From contig JAPLDL010000003.1 of the NCBI GenBank assembly GCA_026391735.1, positions 1 to 64,000 on the forward strand: DNA of 64,000 nt, given 5' to 3'. Position 1 is the stretch's first letter. Each line of letters begins with the position of its first letter. The notes under the pieces are model-generated. The model was given only the letters and a program-made list of their open reading frames with translations, had not been told where the DNA came from and made no database searches. The translations under genes and the position numbers were made by a program. Below are positions 36,346-45,965 of the stretch, piece after piece. The stretch is from Bacteroidota bacterium. Its GTDB lineage: Bacteria; Bacteroidota; Bacteroidia; Bacteroidales; FEN-979.

Positions 36346-39307
36346 ATTGATTCTTTAGAAGATTTAGAAAACGGTCAACCAGGTGTTTGTCTCCTGCAAC
36401 ATATTCAAGCAGTACCTCATCGGGGATTTTATCTGTATCTTTATTGTCAAGACTCAAGGCAAGGTTGATCAGGTTTGCTTCATGAACCGGGGCAAATAAA
36501 GGCATGTTTTTCAGTCTTCTTATAGTATTGAACAAAAGTGATTCCGGCTTGAAATATTTCGTCCGTAACTCTTTTATACCGGGAGATAACTTCAAAGATT
36601 CCCAGTTCTCAAATTTGTTAAGCAGTTCCGAAAAATATTCAGGATTACGCTGGTATAAAACCCAGCCTGCCGTCTCCGAGATCAGGGGATCAGCATGGAT
36701 CAGCTGGGCTGCAAGTAAGTTATCCACGGCATCGCGGTAAGTTTCCCCGGAAGAAATAAGAAGATTCAGTGCACAACTCTTTGTCCAGCGGTTAATCCTT
36801 GAAAAATCCTTATTAATGATATCAAACAGGCGTTCGTCCCTGTCTAATTTTTGCTGGGGAAATAAAAAACGGAAGCGGTGAAGTCGTTCATGAATGGAAA
36901 CATCTTCAAACAGTGGAAGGAAAAACTCCTTGATATCTTCCGAAACTGTCATGTCGCAGATCTCGAGTGCATAGATCTTTGCCTTCAGATCCGGGCTTTC
37001 AATATTTTCACGGATATGTCGTATGGTCTTCGCCTCATAGATCAGGGATAAAAGCAGAAAAATATTTTCCTTCTTTTCTTCCATTTCCTGCAGCAGGGCA
37101 TTCTGAAGTTCGAAGGTCTCTTCCGAACCGCCGATATCAACCATTGCTGCCATAATCCATACGATAGTGTCAACCGACTCCTCAATGGTTTGTCTTATAT
37201 AAGGGACTTCTGAAAACGTAGCATGATATTCCAGGTTGCTTAATGAAAGCAGGACCTGGAACCTGACTTCCGGGTCAGGATACGCGATTTTTGACCTTAA
37301 AATCTTAATTGCTTTATCACCTCCGATGTCTTCATACACCCTTATGATCCTTATAAGCGAATGCAGGTGCTCACCGATTTTTGTGAACTGGTGGTCAACC
37401 TCGTTCAATATGGGGTCACCAACCATTCTTATGGCCAACGAGGCCGCATAACTGAATTCTTTTACATTAAGGTTTTCAATCAGGAACGGCCATAACTCGT
37501 ACCGCCTGATCATCCCGGAGGATATTATTGCAGCTTTTTTAACAAGCGGGTCATGGTCCCGCAAAAGGTTAATCAGTAGTTTATAAGTATTGTAACGCCC
37601 CGAATAACCCAACAGTCGGGCCACTCTTGCCCTGGTTTCAGCATCAGAGGATTTGGAAAGATCTGACAGGAAATCAAAAGGCAGGTTCTCGCCTTCTTTT
37701 AAATCATGTAAGGTACGAGCCAGCTCTTCCTTGAGATCACTGAATGAACCGTCCCTGATCATCCGGCTGATCCATCCCTGGCATGATATGATCTGATCGT
37801 CAGTAATATTTTTCAGGATCTCTTTTTTAACTTCTGCGGAAGCTTCCGGGAAAATAAATTCAAGGGATTTTTCTATAGAAATCGGGGCCACCTTATAGTA
37901 GAGTTTATAAACCTTCCTGAATGCAAGTACATCTGTTGAGCTGAAATGTTGCCTGATCAGCCATACTTCTTCATCAGTGCCCGTATGCTCTTCTTCGCGA
38001 ACTTCTGAAAGTTTTTTCTTAAGGAGGTTACGGTACTCATTATACATCAGAAAGGCAATCCATATCCAGGATCCCAGCACCAGCAGGAAGAAATAATTGA
38101 AATGGACCAGGGTAAAGATCGAAAAGCTGGAAAGTAAAAGGATGGCGGCGCCTGTAATGACTGTTCCCAGCGCTTTGGGAATACCCTCGATCTGATTCTG
38201 AAAAACCAGGCGCTGTTCATTCGGAACGGGCTGGTACAACAGCTGGAAAGCTGGCTCATACATGGCTCCGCGAACCGCACGTTCGAATAAACGGGCAAAT
38301 GCGATAAAAGCGAAAAACAATCCTACAGTGCCATAAATTGTACCGAAGAATGCTGCGAGCAAAACGCTGAAGGCAAGGATCAGAGGCAGGGACAACAAAC
38401 TTGGTTTCAGGCCATATTTATTTAACAAACGCCCCGAGATGAGTTTGAAAATGAGCTCGACAATGGCTACAAATCCAAGGAAGATACCGAAAAACCGGGC
38501 AATAGTCTCAGGATTGTTGGCGAATTCCCTCTTGGTTTGTGCCAGGAAAAGGAAATCTACAAACAAATATCCGAAAATCGGAAGAAATGCCATAATAGAG
38601 ATCAGGCGGAAATAGGGTTGCCTGAGTAGTGACCAGTAACTCCATTCCGGTTTCTGCCTGTTCTCTCCCGGTGATGAATGTGTTTCCTTACTGCCAAGTT
38701 GTTCCCTGAACTGCCTCAGGATGATTATCACCAGTATGAGGCAGACCAATAAAGCAGAGGATGAAAGGAAGAGGAGATCGGCCGCTTTGAGGAAATGCAG
38801 GATAAGAGGGACCGAGAAGTAACCGATAATGATGGAAATGACTTCTCCTACACCGATCAATCCGAAGATCCGTTTGCCCTGCCTGATATTGAAAATCTTT
38901 CCTGCAAGTCCCCAGAAAGTCACCAGGGTTATATAAACCAGCACCCTCACCCAGGTAAACATGGTAAATGCAAGCCAGGCCGTATCATAGATCCAGACAC
39001 CCAGGCTGATGGCAAGGACCGTAATAAACACAAAAAATATTTTGATCAGGATCTGGTTGGATAGGGTTAGTTTGCGGTCAATACGGGACAGTAGCCACCA
39101 TGCAAGGTAAACCACTATCCCTGAGCTTATATATGAGAATGAGATCATCCTGGAAGGAAAATGTTTCAGGAAGATCGCATTGGAGGCAGTGAAATAAAAT
39201 GTAAGGGATAAGCCGATGAAAAAGGAAAACAGCATCAGAAGGAATACGGGTTTGGCTTCCTCTTCGCGAATATTCAGCAGTTTCAACAGCCATTGATTAT
39301 TTCTCAT
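36320..39307 (-). CDS. MFS-type membrane protein fused to HEAT repeats
   Basis: The 995-residue protein has about twelve membrane helices in residues 20-430 (for example VFLLMLFSFFIGLSLTFYF), arranged like the ATP:ADP-antiporter/MFS-related proteins, with a charged break near 205-225. The C-terminal half (about 470-990) is cytoplasmic and helical, with HEAT-like repeats clearest around DAETRARVARLLGYSGRYNTYKLLINLLRDHDPLVKKAAIISSGMI (about 565-615). Substrate is unknown. HEAT repeats usually bind proteins or regulate transporters, so coupling to the kinase or STAND protein is possible. Preceded by the formyltransferase gene (9 bp gap). Confidence 0.8.
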   Translation of the reverse strand: MRNNQWLLKLLNIREEEAKPVFLLMLFSFFIGLSLTFYFTASNAIFLKHFPSRMISFSYISSGIVVYLAWWLLSRIDRKLTLSNQILIKIFFVFITVLAISLGVWIYDTAWLAFTMFTWVRVLVYITLVTFWGLAGKIFNIRQGKRIFGLIGVGEVISIIIGYFSVPLILHFLKAADLLFLSSSALLVCLILVIIILRQFREQLGSKETHSSPGENRQKPEWSYWSLLRQPYFRLISIMAFLPIFGYLFVDFLFLAQTKREFANNPETIARFFGIFLGFVAIVELIFKLISGRLLNKYGLKPSLLSLPLILAFSVLLAAFFGTIYGTVGLFFAFIAFARLFERAVRGAMYEPAFQLLYQPVPNEQRLVFQNQIEGIPKALGTVITGAAILLLSSFSIFTLVHFNYFFLLVLGSWIWIAFLMYNEYRNLLKKKLSEVREEEHTGTDEEVWLIRQHFSSTDVLAFRKVYKLYYKVAPISIEKSLEFIFPEASAEVKKEILKNITDDQIISCQGWISRMIRDGSFSDLKEELARTLHDLKEGENLPFDFLSDLSKSSDAETRARVARLLGYSGRYNTYKLLINLLRDHDPLVKKAAIISSGMIRRYELWPFLIENLNVKEFSYAASLAIRMVGDPILNEVDHQFTKIGEHLHSLIRIIRVYEDIGGDKAIKILRSKIAYPDPEVRFQVLLSLSNLEYHATFSEVPYIRQTIEESVDTIVWIMAAMVDIGGSEETFELQNALLQEMEEKKENIFLLLSLIYEAKTIRHIRENIESPDLKAKIYALEICDMTVSEDIKEFFLPLFEDVSIHERLHRFRFLFPQQKLDRDERLFDIINKDFSRINRWTKSCALNLLISSGETYRDAVDNLLAAQLIHADPLISETAGWVLYQRNPEYFSELLNKFENWESLKLSPGIKELRTKYFKPESLLFNTIRRLKNMPLFAPVHEANLINLALSLDNKDTDKIPDEVLLEYVAGDKHLVDRFLNLLKNQYEKQKNHS

Positions 39308-39316
39308 TCCTTCTTA

Positions 39317-40192
39317 TTATATCAGACAGTCATGATCGGGTAAGCTGTACATTTCGATGAGATCATTGGTTACAGGCTCCATTAGTTTACTGCGGATTTT
39401 CTCAGGAATTCTGCTTTCAAGATTCTGAAAGCCCAGGCGCCCTGTTTCGTTCATATCTTTCATTTTTAGGACTTCAAGCACCAGTTCCATGCTCATCCAG
39501 CCTGAAATTGCAGGTATTTTCTCCTGGAGGGAGAGAATGTTTTCAGGATAGCTCCCGTTGGGCAGGCAAATATTCACCGGGGGGGAACTTGCGACGAGAG
39601 GTCCCCCGTCGATGATTTCATTCACCTGGTGAATGACCATACGTGAAGTTGATTTCCCATTTTGCATCGTACCTTCAAAAGGTTTTGGCCCTGCTCCTAT
39701 CTGTGCAGCCAGGTCGGACGGATGAAAATTATACATCCCGTAAACCGGGTGATCATAAATCTGCCTGTTTATCTTTTGTCCGAAGCAGCACATGATTACC
39801 AGTTCGGGGGCCCATTCACAGAAGATGTCCCGGAAAAGATTGTTTTTTACACCCCCTGTATAGCAGGGGACACCTGCTTCCATGCATGTATTGATGACTT
39901 TGTCGCGTAATGCTATCATCTCATCAGGGGAGTACCTGCCCCATATCCGTTTTGCAACCGAAATCCGGGTGTTGGGATCTATCGGATCGTCGGTAGCCAC
40001 ACCAACAACATTAATCCGTCCGGGATATTTATTTTCATATTTCAGCAAAGTCCTTATCACAAGGTTCCCGGCATTGGTACTACCAAAAACTGCGAGCCGC
40101 AACCCCCCGGCATTACCCGGCCTGGCTTTCGCCGGCATATATAACCCTCCCCATTGAAAATCCTTATTCTCTATTTTTTCAAATTCATACAT
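39317..40192 (-). CDS. Formyltransferase-domain protein
   Basis: The 291-residue protein matches the N-terminal catalytic domain shared by methionyl-tRNA formyltransferase, GAR transformylase and sugar N-formyltransferases. Catalytic residues are in place: N155 and H157 (YNFHPSDLA) and D195 (IIDGGPLV). A Rossmann-like start LRLAVFGSTNAGNLVIRTLL is present. There is no Fmt C-terminal OB domain; the end is short and unrelated. It is therefore probably not the housekeeping Fmt. The substrate might be a nucleotide sugar or other amine. It lies between the TonB receptor (44 bp) and the MFS-HEAT gene (9 bp). Confidence 0.82.
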   Translation of the reverse strand: MYEFEKIENKDFQWGGLYMPAKARPGNAGGLRLAVFGSTNAGNLVIRTLLKYENKYPGRINVVGVATDDPIDPNTRISVAKRIWGRYSPDEMIALRDKVINTCMEAGVPCYTGGVKNNLFRDIFCEWAPELVIMCCFGQKINRQIYDHPVYGMYNFHPSDLAAQIGAGPKPFEGTMQNGKSTSRMVIHQVNEIIDGGPLVASSPPVNICLPNGSYPENILSLQEKIPAISGWMSMELVLEVLKMKDMNETGRLGFQNLESRIPEKIRSKLMEPVTNDLIEMYSLPDHDCLI

Positions 40193-40236
40193 GCATGAAT
40201 GAATCAGGTCAGTAATAGCAATCGATCATTTATCTT

Positions 40237-42831
40237 TCAATAGTTATATGACAGGCAGATAAGAAAGTTCCTTCCCTGCTGCAATATTCCCGTCGGGCTG
40301 TTAACACCATCAGCAGTCTTGGTGCCCGGATCGTAATAGGTTGTGTTCAATATATTGTTGCATACCAGTTGAAGGCTTAGCCCCGGCACCCATTTCTGAT
40401 TATTATAACTTACGGCTCCGTTCAGGATGGCCGTTGTCGGGAATTTATCGGTGTTTAAAGGAACTGTCGTTCCCGATCCCACTTTGCGGTCACCCACAAA
40501 ATTCAGTCTCAGGTTGATATTAAGCTGGTTGAAGAATGATTTATTTGCACCCAGGGTGAACTGGTTGCTTGAAATATCACCGACCCGGTTGTCCACCGAT
40601 CCCTGTTCGGAATAGATCTGACGGGGATCACAGAAAGTATAATTGAAAAAAGCTGAAAACGTCGGGATCTGGTATGTTGCTGTAGCCATGACCCCGGTGA
40701 TCCTGAATTTCCCGATATTGGCATTCATGGTCTGTGTTGTGCTTCCTTCAACCGGGACGGTCCCTACAACGTTGTTGATGTAGTCCTGGTAAATATCCAC
40801 ATCGGCATGAAAGTTCTTATTAGGCCTGAAACCTGCACTGATCTCTATATTATCAATATTTTCAGTTTTAAGTGTCGGATTTGGCACACGGTTCCCTGCA
40901 GTAGAGAATTTTGTCCAGTTTGAGACATTCATGATACCATGGGAATAAATGGCTTTAATGGTGAATTTGCCCGGGGAGTACACTACTGCAAGCCGGGGGC
41001 TAAACGCGCTGCCAAATCCCCCCACATCCCTCACACGGTTGAAGTCATATCGAAGGCCAAGAGTTATTTTCAGTTGTTTCAGCACATTGTAAGTTCCCTG
41101 TGAGTAAATACCAAGGTCCCACACACCGAATTGATTTCCTCCCTTGGGGGAAGGAGTGATTACAGCCGAATCCATGGGAGTATCAGTCAGGCTCATCAGG
41201 TATCCTCCCTGCAGCGAACTATACCTGAGCTCAACACCTGAAACCAGGTCAAATTTCGAGACCGGTGTATAAATAACTTTAAACTCGGTTCGCAGCTGGC
41301 TGGAATTTTCATAAGCATATTGGGTAATCCACGCGGGTTGAACCAGGTTTGCCAGGTCGGCCAGTTGTCTGTTGCCGCGTGCATAATTGGATAAGGATAC
41401 GAATCTTGAATCCTGGGTCAGTAGATGAAGGCGGTAGGTAGTAAGATTTGAGAAGAACACTTTTTCGCTGAGCTGGTTTTCATACTTGGCAAAGAAATAG
41501 GATAACTGCGGCACCCAGTTAAACCCGTTTTTGGAACCGGGAACATAAAGGTCGGTATATTGGGTTGTGGACCCCCTGTTATATCTCCAGGTCTGGAATC
41601 CAAAACTAAAATTGCCGATTCTCAGCTTGGCGTTGAGGAACCATTCTTTTGACTGGTTTGAAAACCCAACGGGATTTCCATTCACGATCTGATCATAGGC
41701 CGATTTATCCAGGTTTCTTGCTGTTTCAATGCCCAGGGGAGTCAGGCTTAACTGGTTTGAATCGGAAGAAAGCTGGTAAAAGGGATTTGTGTACGGGAGT
41801 TTATGAAGAACCAGGTATTGTTTTGCATTTTTGGTAATGCTCAGCAATTTCTGGTAATTGACCGTATCGTAGGCCGATTTATCGTAATCGAAGTACTTCT
41901 GGCCGGACAAGTCGGCTTCATCGGAAAAAAACAACCTTCCGGTCACGGAAAAAGAAATATTCCGCTTATGCCCCGAAACAGTCATATCAACAGTTTTAGT
42001 ATTATAAGTGCCATATTTCCCCTGAACGCTGATTCCAATCGTGCGGTCGGGTTTAACTGATGCGACAGGATCCCTGGTAATCACATTGATCACACCTGCA
42101 AATGCATTTGGCCCGTACATTGTTGAGGCCGGTCCGTAAATGATTTCCACGCGGTCGATATTCGACAATGGATATTGCCGGTCAATGTATGCCCAGTTAG
42201 TCCAGAGATCATTTTCCTCGATCCCGTCAATGAGCAGCAGTGTCTTCTCGGTATTGTTCTGTCGAAACCCCCTTTGGTACACATTCGCATATTCAGAACC
42301 GTACCACATGGTGATATCGAAACCGGGAACATCCTTCAGAAGCTCCACAAGGTCATTATAACCTCTTTCTTCGATCTCAGCCCGGGTCACAACCTGTATT
42401 GTGGCTGGGGCCTTGTCAATGTTTTCAGCTTTCTTGGATACCGACGTAACAAGTAAACCTCCGCCGCTTATCTTAATTTCATTGACCAGGTTGTTGAAGG
42501 ATGGAGGATCAAACAGGTTTACCTCGTAATTAGGGTTGATCTGCAGGAGGTAACGAACTTCGGCGGTCGCATTTTCAATAGAGTCAACTGCAATATAAGT
42601 CATAGCCAGCAGCTTGTGAGCTTCAATCTTCTGCTTCTCGTTAAATCCTTTTCTGAGGCAATTCTGGAGCTGGCCGATGACATCCTGGAATTTCCCGTTT
42701 TTATAATTTTTTACAGCCATATCGAGGGTCAGGTCGCTGCAATCCTGAGCCCGTACCGGCATGAATCCAATAATGAGAGAAGTAAATAAAAGCAGCCTGA
42801 AACAAAGCCCTGGGGCAATTAGAATTTTCAT
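40237..42831 (-). CDS. TonB-dependent receptor with N-terminal TPR-like extension
   Basis: The 864-residue protein has a signal peptide (to about residue 28, VRAQ), then a helical region (about 30-110, NYKNGKFQDVIGQLQNCL ... AEVRYLLQINPNYE) that resembles a TPR pair in place of the carboxypeptidase-like domain usual in SusC-type receptors. The plug follows (APATIQVVTRAEIEERGYNDLVELLKDVPG ... YGPASTMYGPNAFAGVINVITR) and a 22-strand-type barrel ending in LSYNY. No SusD partner is present, so it is not a glycan-utilisation pair. Ligand unknown. It starts 11 bp after the STAND gene. Confidence 0.92.
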   Translation of the reverse strand: MKILIAPGLCFRLLLFTSLIIGFMPVRAQDCSDLTLDMAVKNYKNGKFQDVIGQLQNCLRKGFNEKQKIEAHKLLAMTYIAVDSIENATAEVRYLLQINPNYEVNLFDPPSFNNLVNEIKISGGGLLVTSVSKKAENIDKAPATIQVVTRAEIEERGYNDLVELLKDVPGFDITMWYGSEYANVYQRGFRQNNTEKTLLLIDGIEENDLWTNWAYIDRQYPLSNIDRVEIIYGPASTMYGPNAFAGVINVITRDPVASVKPDRTIGISVQGKYGTYNTKTVDMTVSGHKRNISFSVTGRLFFSDEADLSGQKYFDYDKSAYDTVNYQKLLSITKNAKQYLVLHKLPYTNPFYQLSSDSNQLSLTPLGIETARNLDKSAYDQIVNGNPVGFSNQSKEWFLNAKLRIGNFSFGFQTWRYNRGSTTQYTDLYVPGSKNGFNWVPQLSYFFAKYENQLSEKVFFSNLTTYRLHLLTQDSRFVSLSNYARGNRQLADLANLVQPAWITQYAYENSSQLRTEFKVIYTPVSKFDLVSGVELRYSSLQGGYLMSLTDTPMDSAVITPSPKGGNQFGVWDLGIYSQGTYNVLKQLKITLGLRYDFNRVRDVGGFGSAFSPRLAVVYSPGKFTIKAIYSHGIMNVSNWTKFSTAGNRVPNPTLKTENIDNIEISAGFRPNKNFHADVDIYQDYINNVVGTVPVEGSTTQTMNANIGKFRITGVMATATYQIPTFSAFFNYTFCDPRQIYSEQGSVDNRVGDISSNQFTLGANKSFFNQLNINLRLNFVGDRKVGSGTTVPLNTDKFPTTAILNGAVSYNNQKWVPGLSLQLVCNNILNTTYYDPGTKTADGVNSPTGILQQGRNFLICLSYNY

Positions 42832-42842
42832 GTTCTTTCAGC

Positions 42843-45800
42843 TTAAGGTAGTTCCGGTACTGTTTTTTGATAAGGAATGTCTGAACCTGCATATTTATTC
42901 CATTCATCTGCAGTTAAATTCCGCCTGGGTTTTCTAATGAGCGCCGAAGCCATCTGTTCACAGTTGCATGAGAAGAGACGGATGGTTTTATCTGCGCTGC
43001 AGGAAACCAGTTTACCACCGTGGGCAGTGTATACAAGACCATATGCCCAAAGTTCATTCCTGCCCGCAGTGACAAATTTCCCGTTGGATGCATCCGTACT
43101 GCCGAACTTCACCATGCCGTCATAGCCACACGAAGCCAGCACTTTCCCGTCGGGGCTGTAAGCCAGGCAGGTAATGCCGGTTGAATGACGGCCGATCAAC
43201 AGTTCCGGGCTTTCACTCATTCCCGATGTCTTCCAGATCCGGATTGTCCCTTTTGAATCACCTGCGGCAAGATTTTTTCCGTCGGGGCTGAAAGCAAGTG
43301 AAATGAAAGGATCTGCGGATTTGAAGATGATGGTTGCTACGGGTGGTTTGCCGCCAAGACCTGACATTCCTGATTGCCCGTTAACATGGACAGGGCAGGA
43401 TCTCAGCTCCCCGTTGCTGCAGGCATATACCAGGGTTTCTCCTTTGGGGTTAAACACGATAGCATTAATTTTTGCCGGAACGGAATCCAGCCTTGTTTTA
43501 TTGAATACATCCCTGGTACAGGTCCACAGGAACAACTGTCCATCGGCGCCGCCTGTTACGAAACTCTGAGCTGCCGGGCATATGGTGATAGTATTCAGAA
43601 CTGAGGAATGGGCGGTAATGATCCTTGGCATGAGGGATAACTTATCAGCCTGCCAGATATATAATTTCCCCTGGAAAGTGCCGGCAAGGATAAAATTGCC
43701 GTCTGATGTCACTGCAACTGATCTGAAGCTGTTCTTTATGCCTTTAGGCAATCCCGCTGGGGTTGGAGGAGCTTTCATGTCGTTTGTGTTCCAGAGCAGG
43801 ATTTTTCCGTCGTCTCCGGCTGATACAAGTGTTTTCTGGTCGGGGAATAAGGATATTGCACGAACGGCATCTCCATGGGCCCTGACGATCAACGGATCAT
43901 CCGAGATCTGGGATAAGGCCGAATAAATATCCGGCTCATTTTCTATCCCCCCGTTCTCCTTGTTCATCTTAAAGGCCTGCAGGGCCAATAGAGCTGGTAG
44001 ATCATCCTGTTTGAGGGTGGCGTCGATCTGGGCTGCCTGTATAGCCATGGAGCGTGCAACCGAGAGTAATCTCAGCCTTTTTGTGTTTTTCTCAGATTCC
44101 TCGGCTTTGATTCTTTCTTTTTCAGCTATGGTTTTTTGTGAAACAGCCTCCTGCTTTTGATTATCCGCTTCATCTCTTGCCTGAACAGCCAGCATGCGCG
44201 AAGTATCTGCTTTTTGTCTTTCTTTCACGGCAACCTTTGTTTGATCCTGAGCAATCACCTGTTGTTTTACAGCATACAACCTTTGCTGCTCTGTAAGCAG
44301 TTTCTCCTGTTCCGCAATCTGCTGCTGCTGGTCCGAAATGCGTTTCTGGAGAATTGCTTCTGAACGCTGCACCTCGGTTCGCTTGCTCTCGGCGAGAGCA
44401 AGTTTTTGTTTCTCAAGAGCTTCTTTACTACTAGCTTCGGCTTTAAAACGAAGGTTGAGTGAGATGATCAGAAACAAAATCGAGATGATGGAAGCAGCTC
44501 CAAGGATGACGGCAAAACTTTTTGCCTGTTTCAGGTTTCGCTTTTGCTGGTTCTCTTTTTTTGCAATTGCAAGTTCACTTTCCTTCCTGCTGTATTCAAG
44601 GAAAGTCATGGCACGTTCAAAAGCCGGGTTGTACCTGAGAGCCCAGGTTGCGTTCGGCTTGTTCTGCTCCTTCCACTGAAGGGCCAGCTGGAGTTCGGGA
44701 TTCACCCACAGTCCCGTTTTACCTGTCTGGTACAGCCCGGCCGATTGAGAAAGGCGCAGATACAGCTGAGCTGATTGATTTTCTTCATCCACCCATTTAC
44801 GTAATCGTTTCCAAACCCTCATGATACTCTCATGCGAAATATCAATAATTGATTCGGAATTCAACCGAACATGGTTCGGGGGCATGAGGAATGCCCTGCC
44901 TGGTTCCCTGAAGCTGTCAATCACCCGTATTACATCATCTTCTCTTGCTTCAGCCAGGGTGCAAAGTTCACTCAGCGGAGCCGGCCTCCTGGTTCCACGG
45001 TTGTCATTTCCTGTATCAGTTAGCGCCTTAAAGATCTTCTCAGCCACCATTTTGCTCTTCTGATCCCTGAGTTCATTGAAGACTTCTTCAAGATGAATGG
45101 AAAGAGCCTCCTGCATCATTCCAACCGATTTATAATGATCCATGCCGATGGGCTGATCGCCTATGCGGTTGACAGTCCAGAAATTCCAGGTGCGCATCAG
45201 GGCATGTTGCATTATTGGAAGCTGGTCAGGATCATTGCCGATGTCACATAGAATACGGTCAACAAGCTCCTCACTGATACTGGCTCCCTTAAATTGTATC
45301 GGTCCAGTGATAGCCATTCTCCGTTCGGCAGCGTTCATCCTGGGAACCAGGTAATATCCCCGATTGATAATCTCGCTGAGTTCACGGAATTCAGTGCAGC
45401 CATCAAGAAAATCAGTCCGCATGGAAAGCACCACGTATACGGGAATGTCAGACTGCCTTACTGCTCTCAGTATGAGCTGAATGAAAAGAGAAACATCAAG
45501 AGGGGCATTGGGATTGTTTTGCTTATTGATAAACCTGAACAATTCCTCAAACTGATCTATTACTAGAAGATGATTATAAAAACTGTTTTGTTCCTTAAGA
45601 CAATTTATCAAACCATCGGGGTCCGACCTCAGCGAATTTAAAAGTCTCTCCGATTGCTGTAGCCCTCCACCGAAAGCCAGGGCAAGATTCCTCACTGGAT
45701 CGTCCCCCGGTTTTAAAATAGTCACTTTCCAATCAGCGCTGAAGGCCATGGTCTTCTTTTTTATCAGCGCAGGAATGAGGCCTGCCCTTATCAGGGAAGA

Positions 45801-45965
45801 TTTGCCACAGCCTGACGACCCGACGATAGCCAGAAACCGGGTGACAGATAAGCGTTCGATCAGTTCCGCAATCTGCTTCTCCCGTCCGAAAAACAACTCA
45901 TCCTCCTCGATTTCATAACTTCGGATTCCGGGGAATGGATTTAGGTGAAAAGTGGTTGATGTCAT
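42843..45965 (-). CDS. nSTAND-type NTPase with membrane helix, coiled coil and WD40 propeller
   Basis: The 1040-residue protein starts FPGIRSYEIEEDELFFGREKQI, the entry to the novel-STAND family. Walker A is GSSGCGKS (49-56), Walker B is LLVIDQFEEL (D137, E140), with a helical STAND module to about 400. A membrane helix follows (about 478-500, SFAVILGAASIISILFLIIS), then a long Q/K/E-rich coiled coil (about 505-630) and WD40 repeats (about 690-1010, e.g. LVSAGDDGKILLWN, LASCGYDGMVKF). STAND proteins act as nucleotide-dependent switches that oligomerise on ligand binding. Related multidomain proteins occur in signalling and defence. No effector domain is visible in this protein. Confidence 0.9.
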   Translation of the reverse strand: MTSTTFHLNPFPGIRSYEIEEDELFFGREKQIAELIERLSVTRFLAIVGSSGCGKSSLIRAGLIPALIKKKTMAFSADWKVTILKPGDDPVRNLALAFGGGLQQSERLLNSLRSDPDGLINCLKEQNSFYNHLLVIDQFEELFRFINKQNNPNAPLDVSLFIQLILRAVRQSDIPVYVVLSMRTDFLDGCTEFRELSEIINRGYYLVPRMNAAERRMAITGPIQFKGASISEELVDRILCDIGNDPDQLPIMQHALMRTWNFWTVNRIGDQPIGMDHYKSVGMMQEALSIHLEEVFNELRDQKSKMVAEKIFKALTDTGNDNRGTRRPAPLSELCTLAEAREDDVIRVIDSFREPGRAFLMPPNHVRLNSESIIDISHESIMRVWKRLRKWVDEENQSAQLYLRLSQSAGLYQTGKTGLWVNPELQLALQWKEQNKPNATWALRYNPAFERAMTFLEYSRKESELAIAKKENQQKRNLKQAKSFAVILGAASIISILFLIISLNLRFKAEASSKEALEKQKLALAESKRTEVQRSEAILQKRISDQQQQIAEQEKLLTEQQRLYAVKQQVIAQDQTKVAVKERQKADTSRMLAVQARDEADNQKQEAVSQKTIAEKERIKAEESEKNTKRLRLLSVARSMAIQAAQIDATLKQDDLPALLALQAFKMNKENGGIENEPDIYSALSQISDDPLIVRAHGDAVRAISLFPDQKTLVSAGDDGKILLWNTNDMKAPPTPAGLPKGIKNSFRSVAVTSDGNFILAGTFQGKLYIWQADKLSLMPRIITAHSSVLNTITICPAAQSFVTGGADGQLFLWTCTRDVFNKTRLDSVPAKINAIVFNPKGETLVYACSNGELRSCPVHVNGQSGMSGLGGKPPVATIIFKSADPFISLAFSPDGKNLAAGDSKGTIRIWKTSGMSESPELLIGRHSTGITCLAYSPDGKVLASCGYDGMVKFGSTDASNGKFVTAGRNELWAYGLVYTAHGGKLVSCSADKTIRLFSCNCEQMASALIRKPRRNLTADEWNKYAGSDIPYQKTVPELP

